Shown here: piece after piece, positions 29,060 through 40,965 of the stretch
How the letters are laid out: every line of letters begins with the position of its first letter
Position numbering within the stretch: position 1 is the first letter of the stretch
Assembly: GCF_027359375.1 (NCBI RefSeq)
Contig: NZ_CP114779.1
Span: 868,001 to 932,000, forward strand
From: Prochlorococcus marinus str. MIT 0919
Lineage (GTDB): Bacteria; Cyanobacteriota; Cyanobacteriia; PCC-6307; Cyanobiaceae
DNA length: 64,000 nucleotides
Reading direction: 5' to 3'
Made by a program: the position numbers and the translations under genes
Notes under the pieces: generated by a model
Seen by the model: only the letters and a program-made list of their open reading frames with translations
The model's database searches: none
What the model was told of the DNA's origin: nothing

Positions 29060-30010
29060 TTAAGAACTTGCACCACCAACAACCTCAAGGATTTCCTGAG
29101 TAATAGCAGCCTGTCTTGCCTTGTTATAAGTAAGGTTTAGGGTTTTTGCTAACTCTTTAGCATTGTCACTTGCATTATTCATAGCAGTCATCCTGCTAGC
29201 CAACTCTGAAGCTGCAGATTCCTGAAGTGCACGTAGTAATTGATTTTGCAAATAAAGCGGTAACAAAGAATTTAAGAGTTGATCTGGACTTTGCTCGAAA
29301 AGCACATCGGAAGGAAGCTTTGGCTGTTCATTAGAAGGGGCTGCATCCTTCTCAATAACCAAGCGACTATCTTTGGTAGTCAATCTAAAAATCTCATCGT
29401 CTTCCTCAGCTATACCTTGAGGATCTAATGGTAAAAGAGTTTGAACTACAGGGTTACAACTAACTAAACTTACAAACTTGGTATAAATAACCTCGACTCT
29501 GTCTGTACTTGCGGAGAGGAATTCAGCCAAAACTTCACTTGTAACAGATTCAGCATCTGTAGATGTAGGTACTTGTTCTAGATCCTGAAATGAAGCGCGT
29601 ACTTTATACTGAGAACTACGGTTTTGAAAGTAAGTAATTGCCTTTCTACCAATGAGAACCAAATCAGGTAGATAACCCTGATTTTTTAATTCGTTATAAC
29701 GTTGTTCTGTCCGTTTAATTATATTTGTATTATAGCCTCCACATAACCCTCGATCACCAGTAACTGCAAGTAAAGTGATTTTTTTCACCTCACGAGTTTG
29801 AAGGAGAGGGGAATCAGCTGTTTCAAACTGCATCCGAGATTGAATGTTTTCAAGGACCCTCGCCAAGCGATCAGCGAAAGGACGACTTTTCAAGACCTGA
29901 TCCTGGGCCCTTCTAACCTTGGCAGCTGCAACCAAGCGCATTGCCTCTGTAATCTTCCTTGTGTTTTTGACAGAAACAATTCTGTCTCTAATCTCCTTAA
30001 GGTTTGCCAT
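29060..30010 (-). CDS. atpG: ATP synthase F1 subunit gamma
   Basis: A 316-residue protein with the N-terminal [20 protein letters not shown], the [11 protein letters not shown] motif and the C-terminal coil [17 protein letters not shown]. The roughly 40-residue central insertion (about 190-235) is characteristic of cyanobacterial and chloroplast gamma. The Cys pair of the plant redox switch is absent, as in cyanobacteria. It forms the rotating shaft. It is the last subunit gene of the operon, 30 bases after atpA. Confidence 0.97.
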   Translation of the reverse strand: MANLKEIRDRIVSVKNTRKITEAMRLVAAAKVRRAQDQVLKSRPFADRLARVLENIQSRMQFETADSPLLQTREVKKITLLAVTGDRGLCGGYNTNIIKRTEQRYNELKNQGYLPDLVLIGRKAITYFQNRSSQYKVRASFQDLEQVPTSTDAESVTSEVLAEFLSASTDRVEVIYTKFVSLVSCNPVVQTLLPLDPQGIAEEDDEIFRLTTKDSRLVIEKDAAPSNEQPKLPSDVLFEQSPDQLLNSLLPLYLQNQLLRALQESAASELASRMTAMNNASDNAKELAKTLNLTYNKARQAAITQEILEVVGGASS

Positions 30011-30040
30011 GAATAGGAATCTCCTTGATTACCGAAAGGA

Positions 30041-31558
30041 TTAAACAGTTGCCAACATCGAGGACTTAACCTCGTTGATGGATTCTTTAAGAACAGCCTC
30101 GATTTCTTCATTCAGCTTTTTCTCTTTAAGCACTTGGGTTATAAAATCTGGCTTACTGGTTTTTAGGTATTCACGGAGCTCACTTGCAAACTGTGTTACC
30201 TGTTCAACAGGCACTTCATCAATCAAGCCTTTAACACCTGCATATACAACTGCAACCTGTTCTGCAAGGTTAAGAGGTGCAAACTGAGCTTGTTTCAAAA
30301 GCTCTCTTAAACGCTTACCTCTTCCTAATTGTTTTTGTGTGGCTTCATCAAGATCAGAAGCAAACTGAGAGAAAGCTGCCAATTCATCAAATTGAGCCAA
30401 CTCAAGCTTCAGAGTACCTGCAATCTTTTTGATAGCTTTTGTCTGAGCTGCACCGCCTACCCTACTAACAGAAATGCCAACATTAATTGCTGGTCTTAAA
30501 CCCGAGTTAAACAAATCTGCACTGAGGAAAATCTGACCATCAGTAATTGATATCACATTGGTTGGAATATAAGCCGAAACGTCCCCTGCTTGTGTTTCGA
30601 TTATAGGAAGCGCAGTCATCGACCCACTCCCCATGTCATCAGAAAGCTTGGCAGCTCTCTCAAGCAAACGACTATGACAATAGAAAACATCTCCTGGATA
30701 TGCCTCACGACCTGGTGGGCGACGCAAAAGCAAGGACATTTGACGATAAGCTTGTGCCTGTTTAGTTAAGTCGTCATAGATTACTAATGTTGCTTTCCCT
30801 TGATACATAAAATGTTCAGCAATAGCAGCTCCTGTATAAGGGGCTAAGTACTGCAATGCTGCAGCTTCCGAAGCACTAGCATTAACAACAATTGTGTAGT
30901 CAAGTGCGCCCCTCTCACGCAAAACTTCAACTACTTGAGCTACAGAAGCGGATTTCTGCCCAACAGCTACATACACACAAACAACATCTTGTCCTTTTTG
31001 GTTGATAATAGTGTCTATAGCGATTGCTGTTTTACCTGTTTGACGATCTCCAATTATTAATTCACGCTGACCTCTACCAATAGGAATCATTGCATCAATA
31101 GAAGTTATTCCAGTTTGCATTGGCTCATGAACAGACTTTCTTTTAATGATCCCAGGAGCCAAAGACTCAATTAGCCGAGAGTCACTTGTTGCTATATCAC
31201 CATTGCCATCAACTGGTTGTCCAAGAGGGTTGACTACTCTGCCCAGCATCGCTTGTCCAACTGGAACTGATGCAATCTTGCCAGTAGATTTGACGGTACT
31301 TCCTTCTTGAACACCTAAAGCCTCACCCATGAGGACCGCTCCAACATTGTCATCTTCTAGATTCAGAGCAATACCTTCAGTCCCATCTTCAAATTCAACT
31401 AATTCACCAGCCATTACCTGTTCAAGGCCATAAATTCTTGCTATACCGTCTCCAATTTGCAGAACTGTTCCTACATTACTAACAGAAACAGACTTATCGT
31501 AATCAGCAATCTGTTTCTTCAGGATTGAGCTGATCTCGTCGGGGCGTATTGAAACCAT
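30041..31558 (-). CDS. atpA: ATP synthase F1 subunit alpha
   Basis: A 505-residue protein. The P-loop is [11 protein letters not shown] near residue 170, and [12 protein letters not shown] at the start and the [20 protein letters not shown] segment are diagnostic. It is the non-catalytic nucleotide-binding F1 subunit. It follows atpH (delta) by 70 bases. Confidence 0.98.
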   Translation of the reverse strand: MVSIRPDEISSILKKQIADYDKSVSVSNVGTVLQIGDGIARIYGLEQVMAGELVEFEDGTEGIALNLEDDNVGAVLMGEALGVQEGSTVKSTGKIASVPVGQAMLGRVVNPLGQPVDGNGDIATSDSRLIESLAPGIIKRKSVHEPMQTGITSIDAMIPIGRGQRELIIGDRQTGKTAIAIDTIINQKGQDVVCVYVAVGQKSASVAQVVEVLRERGALDYTIVVNASASEAAALQYLAPYTGAAIAEHFMYQGKATLVIYDDLTKQAQAYRQMSLLLRRPPGREAYPGDVFYCHSRLLERAAKLSDDMGSGSMTALPIIETQAGDVSAYIPTNVISITDGQIFLSADLFNSGLRPAINVGISVSRVGGAAQTKAIKKIAGTLKLELAQFDELAAFSQFASDLDEATQKQLGRGKRLRELLKQAQFAPLNLAEQVAVVYAGVKGLIDEVPVEQVTQFASELREYLKTSKPDFITQVLKEKKLNEEIEAVLKESINEVKSSMLATV

Positions 31559-31628
31559 GGTTGGAAGATGAAGAAGGGGGAATAAGGAATGGGAAAAGAA
31601 TTGAAAGCTGGTACAGAGAGTTAGTTCA

Positions 31629-32180
31629 CTAGCTTACCCGTGCTAGTGAAAGGCCCATTCGACGGACCTGACCAGAAAGGCTGGCATCAATAACCTTTGA
31701 ACCAACTCTTACTACAAAGCCACCAATCAACGCCGGATCGATTTTTAAATTGAGTTCCAAGTTATCAGTACCAGCAATAGCTTGAACCTTTTTAAGAATT
31801 GCAGCCTCTTGCTCTTCATCCAGAGCAGTTGCAGAAGTAACTGTCGCAAGAGCTATGTTGCGTTGTTCACGATAGAGCTCTAACAATCTTTCAAGAACAG
31901 CATCCAAAAAACCAATACGTTGACGTTCAGCTAATAATTTTAAGAAATTCAAGAAAGACGATGTGACTTTGCCAGAGAAAATCTTCTCCAAAGCTACTTT
32001 TTTAGACTCAATTTCAAGTACTGGGGAAGCCATTGCCTCCCTTAACTCGGGAGAATCATTCCATATTTGCAAGATAGCTTTAGCTTGAGAAATGACCTTT
32101 TTAACTTCTTTGCTGCTCTCTGCAACTTGAAGAAAGGCCTCAGCATATGGAGTAGTGATCGTATTTAGAAGAGGCATCAA
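31629..32180 (-). CDS. atpH: ATP synthase F1 subunit delta
   Basis: A 183-residue protein with the delta pattern: [11 protein letters not shown] at the N-terminus, [20 protein letters not shown] in the middle and [21 protein letters not shown] near the end. It links F1 to the peripheral stalk. Its start overlaps the stop of the b subunit gene by four bases. Confidence 0.95.
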   Translation of the reverse strand: MMPLLNTITTPYAEAFLQVAESSKEVKKVISQAKAILQIWNDSPELREAMASPVLEIESKKVALEKIFSGKVTSSFLNFLKLLAERQRIGFLDAVLERLLELYREQRNIALATVTSATALDEEQEAAILKKVQAIAGTDNLELNLKIDPALIGGFVVRVGSKVIDASLSGQVRRMGLSLARVS

Positions 32181-32692
32181 CCCTTACCTATATTTTGAAT
32201 GGATTGGCTAATGAATTTTGCCTGTGCATCTTCATCAAGCTTTTGAGGAAGAGATGCTAATGCCTTTTCAATAGCAAGTTTTGCGGCTTCTTTTCTCAAT
32301 TGAGCACTAACCCTTGTTGCCTCAGAATTAAGGTCAGAAGCTGCGCCTTGTTTGATTCGAGCCATTTCTTCAACAGTTCGCTTTTCACTGTCCAAACGAA
32401 TGGCTTCTGCACGCAATTGACAATCACTGCGAATCTTTGAAGCTTTTTGCTCAGCTGATTGAAGTTCTTCCTTAGCTTTAAGAAGCGCTTTTGATGCTTT
32501 TGTTAAACGCTCTTCGGCATCTTTTATATCTGCCAAAATTCCTGCTCGTCGTCTTTCTAGAATCCCTCCTAAAAAACCCGGAAGGAATTTATAAAGTCCA
32601 AAAATAACAACTGCCAAATTAAGGATATTTGTCTCAAACAAATTAAGATTGAGACCAAATCCTTCAGTTGCGAGAAGTAGAGAAGAAGTCAT
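32177..32692 (-). CDS. atpF: ATP synthase Fo subunit b
   Basis: A 171-residue protein with one membrane segment ([18 protein letters not shown], about residues 25-42) and a long charged coiled coil after it. Together with b' it forms the cyanobacterial peripheral stalk. Its ATG overlaps the b' stop by four bases, and its own stop overlaps the delta start by four bases. Confidence 0.95.
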   Translation of the reverse strand: MTSSLLLATEGFGLNLNLFETNILNLAVVIFGLYKFLPGFLGGILERRRAGILADIKDAEERLTKASKALLKAKEELQSAEQKASKIRSDCQLRAEAIRLDSEKRTVEEMARIKQGAASDLNSEATRVSAQLRKEAAKLAIEKALASLPQKLDEDAQAKFISQSIQNIGKG

Positions 32693-33150
32693 TTTGATGC
32701 CAATAATCGTTCAACTATCAAATCTCCAAGCTTTTCTGAATCAGATTGAAGTTGATTTAATGCAGATTCTCTTTGAGAATCTATTGCTCGTCTTGCTTCT
32801 TCCCTTGAAGCATTGGCTTCTGCTGTAGCCAAAGCAAGTGCTTCTTTATAAAGATTTTCCGAATCAGTTTCAGCCTCATTAATTACTGCCTGGGCAGCTT
32901 GACGAGCTTCTTTAAGTTGACTCTTCAAATCTGACTCAAGCTTTTCTACTTGAGAGAGTTTGTTTTTAGCCTCTGCCAAACTAGAAAGCACATAATCCTC
33001 CCTCTCTTCAACAACCTGTCCTACAGGCTTAAAGAAAAGTGCATTGAGAATGAATGTGAGGAGAACAACCTGAACAGCCATCAGAGGGAGGGTTGCATCG
33101 AAGTCAAATAGACCTCCCTCACTAGCACCAAACAGAAGCAAACTTGTCAT
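32689..33150 (-). CDS. atpG2: ATP synthase Fo subunit b'
   Basis: A 153-residue protein with a membrane segment ([18 protein letters not shown]) followed by [13 protein letters not shown] and a long coiled coil. A separate b' beside b is typical of photosynthetic organisms. The symbol is a convention (also called atpG or atpF'). It lies 87 bases after the c subunit gene. Confidence 0.93.
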   Translation of the reverse strand: MTSLLLFGASEGGLFDFDATLPLMAVQVVLLTFILNALFFKPVGQVVEEREDYVLSSLAEAKNKLSQVEKLESDLKSQLKEARQAAQAVINEAETDSENLYKEALALATAEANASREEARRAIDSQRESALNQLQSDSEKLGDLIVERLLASK

Positions 33151-33237
33151 ATAGCAGGGGGCTAGCTAGCTATTACAGCGAGCCAGAAAACGTAGTTAAA
33201 CTTTTTAAAAAGGGAAGAAAGTCAAATTAGATTTTCT

Positions 33238-33510
<273 letters not shown>

Positions 33511-33650
33511 TTACTAAGCGCATAAAGAATTGAACCGAGAGTTTATACCTGCGAGGGTAAATCTCATAGTTCATATTGATAGGTCAGAAAGAATTCAGAC
33601 CTGCTTGCAAGGGGTTTGCCAGAATTTTCATGAAGTTCTGGCAATAAAAA

Positions 33651-34376
33651 TTAATGGTGTTCTTCTACTGCTTCACCAATGTAGTAAGCAGCAAGAGTTG
33701 CGAAGATCAGGGCTTGTATAGCACTTGTAAACAAGCCAAGGAACATCACAGGAACTGGTAGAACAAGTGGTACTAGAAAAACTAGTACTGCAACAACTAA
33801 TTCATCTGCCAAAATATTCCCAAATAAACGGAAAGAAAGCGAAAGGGGCTTAGTAAAGTCTTCCACAATCTTAAATGGCAGCATTATTGGAGTTGGATGA
33901 ACGTAATACTCGAAGTAACGCAGTCCTTTGTTGCTCAATCCCGCATAGAAATAGGAAAGAGAAACTAAAAGAGCCAATGCAACAGTGGTATTTATATCAG
34001 CAGTTGGGGCTCCTAGTTCTCCGCTTGGAAGACGAATAAGTCTCCAAGGGACTAAAGCTCCTCCCCAATTGCTCACAAAAATGAACAAAAATAGGGTGCC
34101 AATAAAAGGCATCCAGTCTCGATAAACTTTTTCTCCTATCTGAGTTCTTGCTAAATCACGTATGTAATCCCATAGAAACTCAAGAAGATTCTGAACACCT
34201 TTAGGATCACGTTCCATTTTCTTGGTGCCAATAACTACAAGAGTAAGTAATGCACCAATAAGGAGCCAAGAAGTCATGAAAACTTGGCCGTGAATTCTGA
34301 GATTTCCCAGTTGCCAATAGAGGTGTTGACCCACCTCTAATTCAGCAAAAGGTAGAAAGAATATCGAGGAACCCAT
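33651..34376 (-). CDS. atpB: ATP synthase Fo subunit a
   Basis: A 241-residue membrane protein with [44 protein letters not shown] (the essential Arg lies in SFRLFGN) and [18 protein letters not shown]. It provides the proton half-channels. It is the second gene of the operon, 86 bases after the ATP synthase protein I gene. Confidence 0.97.
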   Translation of the reverse strand: MGSSIFFLPFAELEVGQHLYWQLGNLRIHGQVFMTSWLLIGALLTLVVIGTKKMERDPKGVQNLLEFLWDYIRDLARTQIGEKVYRDWMPFIGTLFLFIFVSNWGGALVPWRLIRLPSGELGAPTADINTTVALALLVSLSYFYAGLSNKGLRYFEYYVHPTPIMLPFKIVEDFTKPLSLSFRLFGNILADELVVAVLVFLVPLVLPVPVMFLGLFTSAIQALIFATLAAYYIGEAVEEHH

Positions 34377-34462
34377 TGCGATTGGAATTAAAAGCCGCTA
34401 CAGCGGAATTTGTGCTCTTGATCAAGCCTTCAAGCCAACAAAAATAAAGAATCAGAAACCTC

Positions 34463-34945
34463 TCAAGCTCTAGGCTCGAGAAGAAATTGAATTATTAAAG
34501 ACGGCTTATAAAGCAAAAAACCTAACAAGGATGGTAATAACTCTAGCTGAGGCAATCTGGTGACTGCCAAGAAAAGTATTACTGGGACAAGTAACTGAAA
34601 GTTGCTAACTGAAGTTGAACCCACACCGAGACGGCCAATACTGCGAGCAAGCAATCGCAAGTAAAGCAATCCAGACAATGCACCTATCAAAAGGCTGATA
34701 GAGCTATGAAATCCAACAAAAATGGTCGTCAAGCAAACCGAAATGGCTGTGGCGACAAGAGTTAACTTGAATACGCGGCGTTGAAGCTGAACATACTCAT
34801 TAGTTGCACCTTTTAAAGAGTTCTTCGAAGGTGCAGAACTAGTTACTGTCTCATTTGTTTCGCTGACTTCCATATGCTTTTGCACTTCAGATGCCCCTCC
34901 TGATGGAGGTTTATTTAAAGTCTTAAGCAGTGGAGATACCAGCAA
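34463..34945 (-). CDS. atp1: ATP synthase protein I (Atp1-like)
   Basis: A 160-residue protein. The first 50 residues are hydrophilic and Ser/Thr-rich. Four hydrophobic segments follow (TLVATAISVCLTTIFVG, ISLLIGALSGLLYLRLL, LLVPVILFLAV and the C-terminal LLPSLLGFLLY). The size, segments and first-gene position of the atp operon identify the poorly conserved assembly factor Atp1/AtpI. An internal Met (about residue 25) is an alternative start. Confidence 0.8.
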   Translation of the reverse strand: MLVSPLLKTLNKPPSGGASEVQKHMEVSETNETVTSSAPSKNSLKGATNEYVQLQRRVFKLTLVATAISVCLTTIFVGFHSSISLLIGALSGLLYLRLLARSIGRLGVGSTSVSNFQLLVPVILFLAVTRLPQLELLPSLLGFLLYKPSLIIQFLLEPRA

Positions 34946-35325
34946 AGGTTCTTATGCTTCAAAGGCCCGCGGAATCTACCATGCAGCAGGTATAAATACG
35001 CCTTTTGAGGTACCAGATCATCCAAAAATTTTATTTCAATGAGATGGTTTTTACCGAATGGGAGGCTTTTAACCAGTTGCAAAGAGCATTTAGATAGTGG
35101 ATAAATTGCTAAAATTCAATCCCTGAAAAAATTCCTATAAGCAAAATATAAACTTGACCGTTACAATTGAAAGCTAGGCATTCCAAGCTAAAAGTTAACG
35201 AAAATAATTTCCCAAAATTAGTTTTTACATTTTTTGAATCCAGAGTAAAGCCACATTTCCTTATAAAAAGACTTGGCAGATTGGCTATTAAACGGCTCAA
35301 TAGGTAAAACTATTTTTCTCAACCT
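34946..35325. other. 380-bp divergent gap between the atp operon and ftsW
   Basis: No credible gene is seen. The left part should hold the atp operon promoter (a TATTTATAC stretch on the minus strand near 34990-35000 is a possible -10) and the right part the ftsW promoter. A 63-codon minus-strand frame at 35109-35300 lacks any family features and is probably spurious. Confidence 0.4.
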
Positions 35326-36564
35326 TTGAGAAGTCAGTCTATAAAAACTGTCAATCCTAAACAAGTCGTATATAGGACTTCAAATGGAGCAATATTGCCA
35401 AAAAGAAATAAAGTTTCCCTATTGCAAAGACTGCTACCTATCCCTTGGGATATTTGGCCAGCTGAAGCAAGATTATTATTAGCATTAGTTGGGTTTTGGA
35501 GTGTTGCAGGTCTTTTAATTCTTGGTTCAGCAAGTTGGTGGGTAGCAAATAAAGAAATGGGAGATGGAACTTATTTTGTAAAACGCCAAATTATATGGCT
35601 CTTTACAAGTTGGGGTATTGCTTGGGTAGCAATTTCAATAAATCTAAGGAGATGGCTCAAACTTTCAAGAACCTGTTTGTTAATTTGCTTGTTTTTAGTA
35701 GTTGCAACACTTTTCTTTGGAAGTACGGTAAATGGTTCCTCTAGGTGGCTAATACTTGGACCAATCCGATTACAACCGTCTGAATTAGTTAAACCTTTTG
35801 TAATCCTTCAGGCTGCAAATATTTTTGCGCAATGGAAAAGAATTCACACAGATCAAAAAATCTTCAGTTTTGGAATATTTGGAGGATTGATTTTATTAAT
35901 ACTTAAACAGCCAAATCTCAGTACAGCGGCACTTATAGGAATTTTGATTTGGCTCATGGCTCTTTCAGCAGGGGTAAAATTCAGGTCCTTATTTACAACA
36001 GCCTTACTAGGTGGGGCAATGGGTTCATTAAGTATTTTTATAAATGAATATCAAAAACTAAGAGTCATTTCCTTCTTAAATCCATGGCAAGACGCTGAGG
36101 GGAATGGATATCAACTCATACAAAGTCTTTTAGCAATTGGCTCAGGTGGATTCTTTGGAGAAGGGTATGGACTGTCAACACAAAAGCTTCTTTATCTTCC
36201 ATTCCTAAGTACAGATTTCATCTTTGCAGTTTTTGCTGAAGAGTTTGGTTTTATTGGCTCAGTGATGATGATTTTGTTCTTCTTATTAATTGCATTTATA
36301 GGGTTACGAATATCGCTCCGTTGCCGAAACAATTATTCAAAGCTGATTGCAAGTGGATGCAGCACACTGCTTATAGGTCAAGCAATTATGCATTTAGCAG
36401 TAGCTTCTGGTTCCATGCCTACAACTGGTCTTCCTCTCCCACTGATTAGCTATGGTGGCAATTCGTTAATTTCAAGTCTATTAATTAGCAGCTTATTAAT
36501 TAGATGCGCCCTAGAATCCACAGGGCTCATAGGTGGGTTGGAAATCAAGAAGAAACTTAGCTAA
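35326..36564 (+). CDS. ftsW: Cell division protein FtsW (SEDS peptidoglycan glycosyltransferase)
   Basis: A 412-residue membrane protein with about ten hydrophobic segments after a basic 45-residue N-terminus. Diagnostic SEDS motifs are SRWLILGPIRLQPSELVKP (near residue 140), NPWQDAEGNGYQLIQSL, FAEEFGFIG and PTTGLPLPLISYGGNS near the C-terminus. FtsW polymerises septal peptidoglycan. The start is TTG at 35326; no ATG or GTG lies near the start of the conserved part. Confidence 0.92.
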   Translation: MRSQSIKTVNPKQVVYRTSNGAILPKRNKVSLLQRLLPIPWDIWPAEARLLLALVGFWSVAGLLILGSASWWVANKEMGDGTYFVKRQIIWLFTSWGIAWVAISINLRRWLKLSRTCLLICLFLVVATLFFGSTVNGSSRWLILGPIRLQPSELVKPFVILQAANIFAQWKRIHTDQKIFSFGIFGGLILLILKQPNLSTAALIGILIWLMALSAGVKFRSLFTTALLGGAMGSLSIFINEYQKLRVISFLNPWQDAEGNGYQLIQSLLAIGSGGFFGEGYGLSTQKLLYLPFLSTDFIFAVFAEEFGFIGSVMMILFFLLIAFIGLRISLRCRNNYSKLIASGCSTLLIGQAIMHLAVASGSMPTTGLPLPLISYGGNSLISSLLISSLLIRCALESTGLIGGLEIKKKLS

Positions 36565-36609
36565 TGGGCATTCAAAATCTATTAATGTAAAAAAAAACCT
36601 CAAAAAAGA

Positions 36610-37332
36610 ATTATTAATTTCCTAAACCTTGCCATCTCTGACCTTGCTCAGAACAGTGAGCTAATCATTCGAAATGGCTTAAATGAGTCAACACCTCTAA
36701 TTTTAGTAATAATATTTTTCAGTGGTCTTTTAACTAGCTTAGGGCCTTGCTCGTTATCGCTATTACCAATAACAGTTGCATATTTAGCTGGTTTTAAAGG
36801 TAAGCAAAAACCATATCAACGAAGTTTAATTTTTTCTAGCGGAATTGTTTTCTCTTTAGTAATCCTTGGAAGTCTTAGTGGTCTTTTTGGGAAAATTTAC
36901 GGGCAACTACCTGAGGGGTTCAATGTTTTAGTTGCTCTAGTGGCAATTTTTATGGGCTTAAATCTTCTAGGAGTTGTCAAATTAAGACTTCCAAATGGGC
37001 CAAATCCAGATAAATGGGCGAAGCATATACCTCCACCTCTTGCTCCCATGGCTGCTGGTATTGCCTTTGGATTAGCTGCCTCGCCATGCACTACTCCAGT
37101 ATTAGCTGTTTTATTAACTTGGATAGCTCAAAATGGAACACCTCTAAAAGGAATTATTTTCCTTGCATGTTTTGGTTCAGGCCAAGTGATGCCACTTCTT
37201 TTGGCAGGTACTGTTGCTGGGAGTATTCCAAAATTATTAGCACTACGTCCTATAAGCCAATGGATCCCTGCAATCAGTGGAGTGATTTTTCTAACTACTG
37301 GGTGTTTGACTCTGGCAAGTAGGTTGATCTAA
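36610..37332 (+). CDS. ccdA: Cytochrome c biogenesis protein CcdA (start uncertain)
   Basis: About 240 residues with six membrane segments. The redox Cys pair is in GLLTSLGPCSLSLLP and GLAASPCTTPVLAVL, as in CcdA, which passes electrons across the thylakoid membrane to keep apocytochrome c reduced. Conserved sequence begins by about 36616 (NFLNLAISDLAQNSEL). Yet between the stop at 36583 and the GTG at 36940 the frame has no ATG, GTG or TTG; 36610 is an ATT codon chosen as the most likely start. An ATG at 36564 is out of frame. A rare start codon or a frameshift (near the A-run at 36589) is possible. ccs1, its functional partner, follows after four bases. Confidence 0.8.
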   Translation: MINFLNLAISDLAQNSELIIRNGLNESTPLILVIIFFSGLLTSLGPCSLSLLPITVAYLAGFKGKQKPYQRSLIFSSGIVFSLVILGSLSGLFGKIYGQLPEGFNVLVALVAIFMGLNLLGVVKLRLPNGPNPDKWAKHIPPPLAPMAAGIAFGLAASPCTTPVLAVLLTWIAQNGTPLKGIIFLACFGSGQVMPLLLAGTVAGSIPKLLALRPISQWIPAISGVIFLTTGCLTLASRLI

Positions 37333-37336
37333 ATAG

Positions 37337-38626
37337 ATGAAAGGACTAATAAGAACTCTTAATTGGTTATCGAGCCTCAAAGTTGCCATTTTACTTTTAT
37401 TTGCAATTGCATTAACAAGCACTATTGGAACGGCAATCCCTCAAGGGGAGTCAACACAAAGCTATATAGAAAATTATAATAAAACTCCCTGGCTAGGATT
37501 GATCAAAGGGGAGCTTTTACTATCACTTCAATTAAATCATGTCTACTCAAGCTATTGGTTCTTAGTATTACTTGCTTGGCTTGGAATTGCTTTAATCATA
37601 TGCAGCTTAAGAAGACAATTACCAGCACTCAAGGCAGCCTTGAATTGGGTTGACTACAAAAAGCCTAACCAAATAGAAAGATTAGCAATCTCAAGAAAAA
37701 TAACTCTTAATCAGAATTCTTCTTCACTTAAAAATCTAAAAGAGTATTTAACTAGTCAAGGGTGGAATATTCAAGACAACAATAATAGAATTGCTGCTAG
37801 AAAAGGAGTTTTAGGAAGGTTTGGCCCTCCTTTAGTTCATTTAGGATTAATATTTCTAATGATTGGAGCTAGTTATGGAGCCATTCAAGGTAAACGCATA
37901 GAAAACTTTGTAATACCTGGGAGATCAATAGATTTGATAAGCCCTGATGGAGAAAGCAAATTAAAGATTCAATTAAAGAAGTTTGAAATTGAAAGATCAC
38001 CAAATGGGCAACCAGAGCAATTTCTATCTTCGCTTGAGTTAAATGATAAATTTGAAAATAATGTTCTTAGCAAGCAAATAAGTGTTAATCATCCCTTGAG
38101 ATACAAAGGTTTGACAATATATCAAGCTGATTGGTCGCTAGCAGCTGTATATACACAATTTGGGAATAGCCCCAAGATACAACTTCCCTTACAATCAATT
38201 CCAGAAATTGGAGAGCAAGTATGGGGTTTATCTTTGCCAGATAATGACAATGCAAACAAGCAAATACTTCTGACAGTTTCAAATGAAAAAGGGCCCGTAA
38301 GCTTTTTTGACCAAGAGGGAAATCTTATAAAGCAAATGACGCCAGGTGGCAAGCCTGAAATGGTTAATGGGCTAGATATAAATATAATAGATATTTTGCC
38401 AACTAGTGGGTTACTTATAAAATATGATCCTGGAATACCATTGGTATATTTAGGTTTTGCAATAACAATGATTGGCTCAATAATGAGCATAATATCAACA
38501 AAATTACTTTGGATAATAGTTGAGGAAAGTAATAGGTATTTATATATTGGAGGTCTCAGTAACCGTAATATTTCTGGATTAGAAAATGAATTTATTACAC
38601 TTATAGAAGCAATACAAAGGCAATAA
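37337..38626 (+). CDS. ccs1: Cytochrome c biogenesis protein Ccs1 (ResB family)
   Basis: A 429-residue protein with membrane segments near residues 12-32 ([20 protein letters not shown]), 70-85 and 160-180 ([18 protein letters not shown]). A large lumenal domain follows ([18 protein letters not shown]), then a last segment near 370-395 ([19 protein letters not shown]). This is the ResB/Ccs1 layout. With CcsA it ligates haem to c-type cytochromes. It starts four bases after ccdA, so the two are one operon. Confidence 0.93.
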   Translation: MKGLIRTLNWLSSLKVAILLLFAIALTSTIGTAIPQGESTQSYIENYNKTPWLGLIKGELLLSLQLNHVYSSYWFLVLLAWLGIALIICSLRRQLPALKAALNWVDYKKPNQIERLAISRKITLNQNSSSLKNLKEYLTSQGWNIQDNNNRIAARKGVLGRFGPPLVHLGLIFLMIGASYGAIQGKRIENFVIPGRSIDLISPDGESKLKIQLKKFEIERSPNGQPEQFLSSLELNDKFENNVLSKQISVNHPLRYKGLTIYQADWSLAAVYTQFGNSPKIQLPLQSIPEIGEQVWGLSLPDNDNANKQILLTVSNEKGPVSFFDQEGNLIKQMTPGGKPEMVNGLDINIIDILPTSGLLIKYDPGIPLVYLGFAITMIGSIMSIISTKLLWIIVEESNRYLYIGGLSNRNISGLENEFITLIEAIQRQ

Positions 38627-38627
38627 A

Positions 38628-39050
38628 TTATTGCCCTTGCTTCACACCATGACCAATTCTAATAGTTGTATGAACGTTACCCCTAGGGCTGAAATCTGCT
38701 TCTAAATGCATCCAAGTTGGCTCACATGAAGAGACTAAATCATCCAAAATTTTATTAGCAACTTCTTCATGAGAGATTTTCTTGTCACGATAGCTATTAA
38801 TATAGAGTTTAATTGATTTAAGTTCTATAACCTTGCTATCTGGTTGATAGTCAAGTCTTAAAATTGCAAAGTCTGGGTAGCCAGAGAAAGGACATTTGCA
38901 GGTGAATTCGGGTAATTCAATGGAGATATTGTAAGTTCGTCCTTTCCTAGGGTTCGGAAAAGTTATTAGATTTGCATTATTGATTGCCCTTTCACCGTAA
39001 AAAAGGTTGTCTATATCTGATTGTTGATTGGGCAATTTTCGTTTGGTCAA
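38628..39050 (-). CDS. queF: NADPH-dependent 7-cyano-7-deazaguanine reductase
   Basis: A 140-residue protein of the short (unimodular) QueF type. The active Cys is in [13 protein letters not shown] and the substrate-recognition Glu in [15 protein letters not shown]. It reduces preQ0 to preQ1 in queuosine biosynthesis for tRNA. Its stop is one base from the end of the convergent ccs1 gene. Confidence 0.93.
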   Translation of the reverse strand: MTKRKLPNQQSDIDNLFYGERAINNANLITFPNPRKGRTYNISIELPEFTCKCPFSGYPDFAILRLDYQPDSKVIELKSIKLYINSYRDKKISHEEVANKILDDLVSSCEPTWMHLEADFSPRGNVHTTIRIGHGVKQGQ

Positions 39051-39155
39051 GCTAATAAATCAAATATAGATTCATATTAAAAAAGAAATCGGTAACATCA
39101 ATAACAAAAACAAATCCTATTAGCCCCCCTAATAGAGATATAAATTTTTTTCTGC

Positions 39156-40563
<1,408 letters not shown>

Positions 40564-40624
40564 ATCTTCATAAAAGCAAACATGAAACGGAATAAAAACT
40601 GTAGAAGTAAGGGAATTTTCAAAA

Positions 40625-40921
40625 TTGCCTAGAAGATCTACTTATGCAATAGAGAAAAATGTGTCTAAAGATCGCACCAAGCCATCAAATTTGAGGAGTT
40701 GTACCAAATACAACCATCTCAGATTGCTGCCTGGAAAGCAAAGTACCAAGATACTTGACTTGCTTCCACCTGGTAGTTTTGTAAAACTAAAAAATCAGCC
40801 ACATGATTTGCCTCCTTTTGAAATTATCAATTGCAAAGGAGGCAGGTGCTTAGTGAGACAACAATCATGGGGGAAATATGTTCATTGGGAAGTTGATCAT
40901 CACAGACTGAAGTCAGCTTGA
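40625..40921 (+). CDS. Small basic protein of unknown function
   Basis: A 98-residue protein from TTG (40625), with SCTKYNHLRLLPGKQSTKI, LLPPGSFVKLKNQP, PPFEIINCKGGRCLVRQQSW and HWEVDHHRL. The Trp/Gly/Arg pattern looks like a small beta-rich domain. From general memory similar short proteins occur in picocyanobacteria, but I cannot name a family. It precedes purB by 44 bases on the same strand. Confidence 0.7.
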   Translation: MPRRSTYAIEKNVSKDRTKPSNLRSCTKYNHLRLLPGKQSTKILDLLPPGSFVKLKNQPHDLPPFEIINCKGGRCLVRQQSWGKYVHWEVDHHRLKSA

Positions 40922-40965
40922 TCAAAAAGGTCTAAATTCAGTACTTATTAAAACTCTATAAAGCT

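Noticed and set aside
35109-35300. 63-codon frame in the atp-ftsW gap
   Set aside because: No family features, no ribosome binding site, composition like noncoding sequence.
39080-39110. Possible NtcA site upstream of the glnB region
   Set aside because: The nearest match (GTA-N8-AAC) lacks the TAC half and has wrong spacing to any -10.
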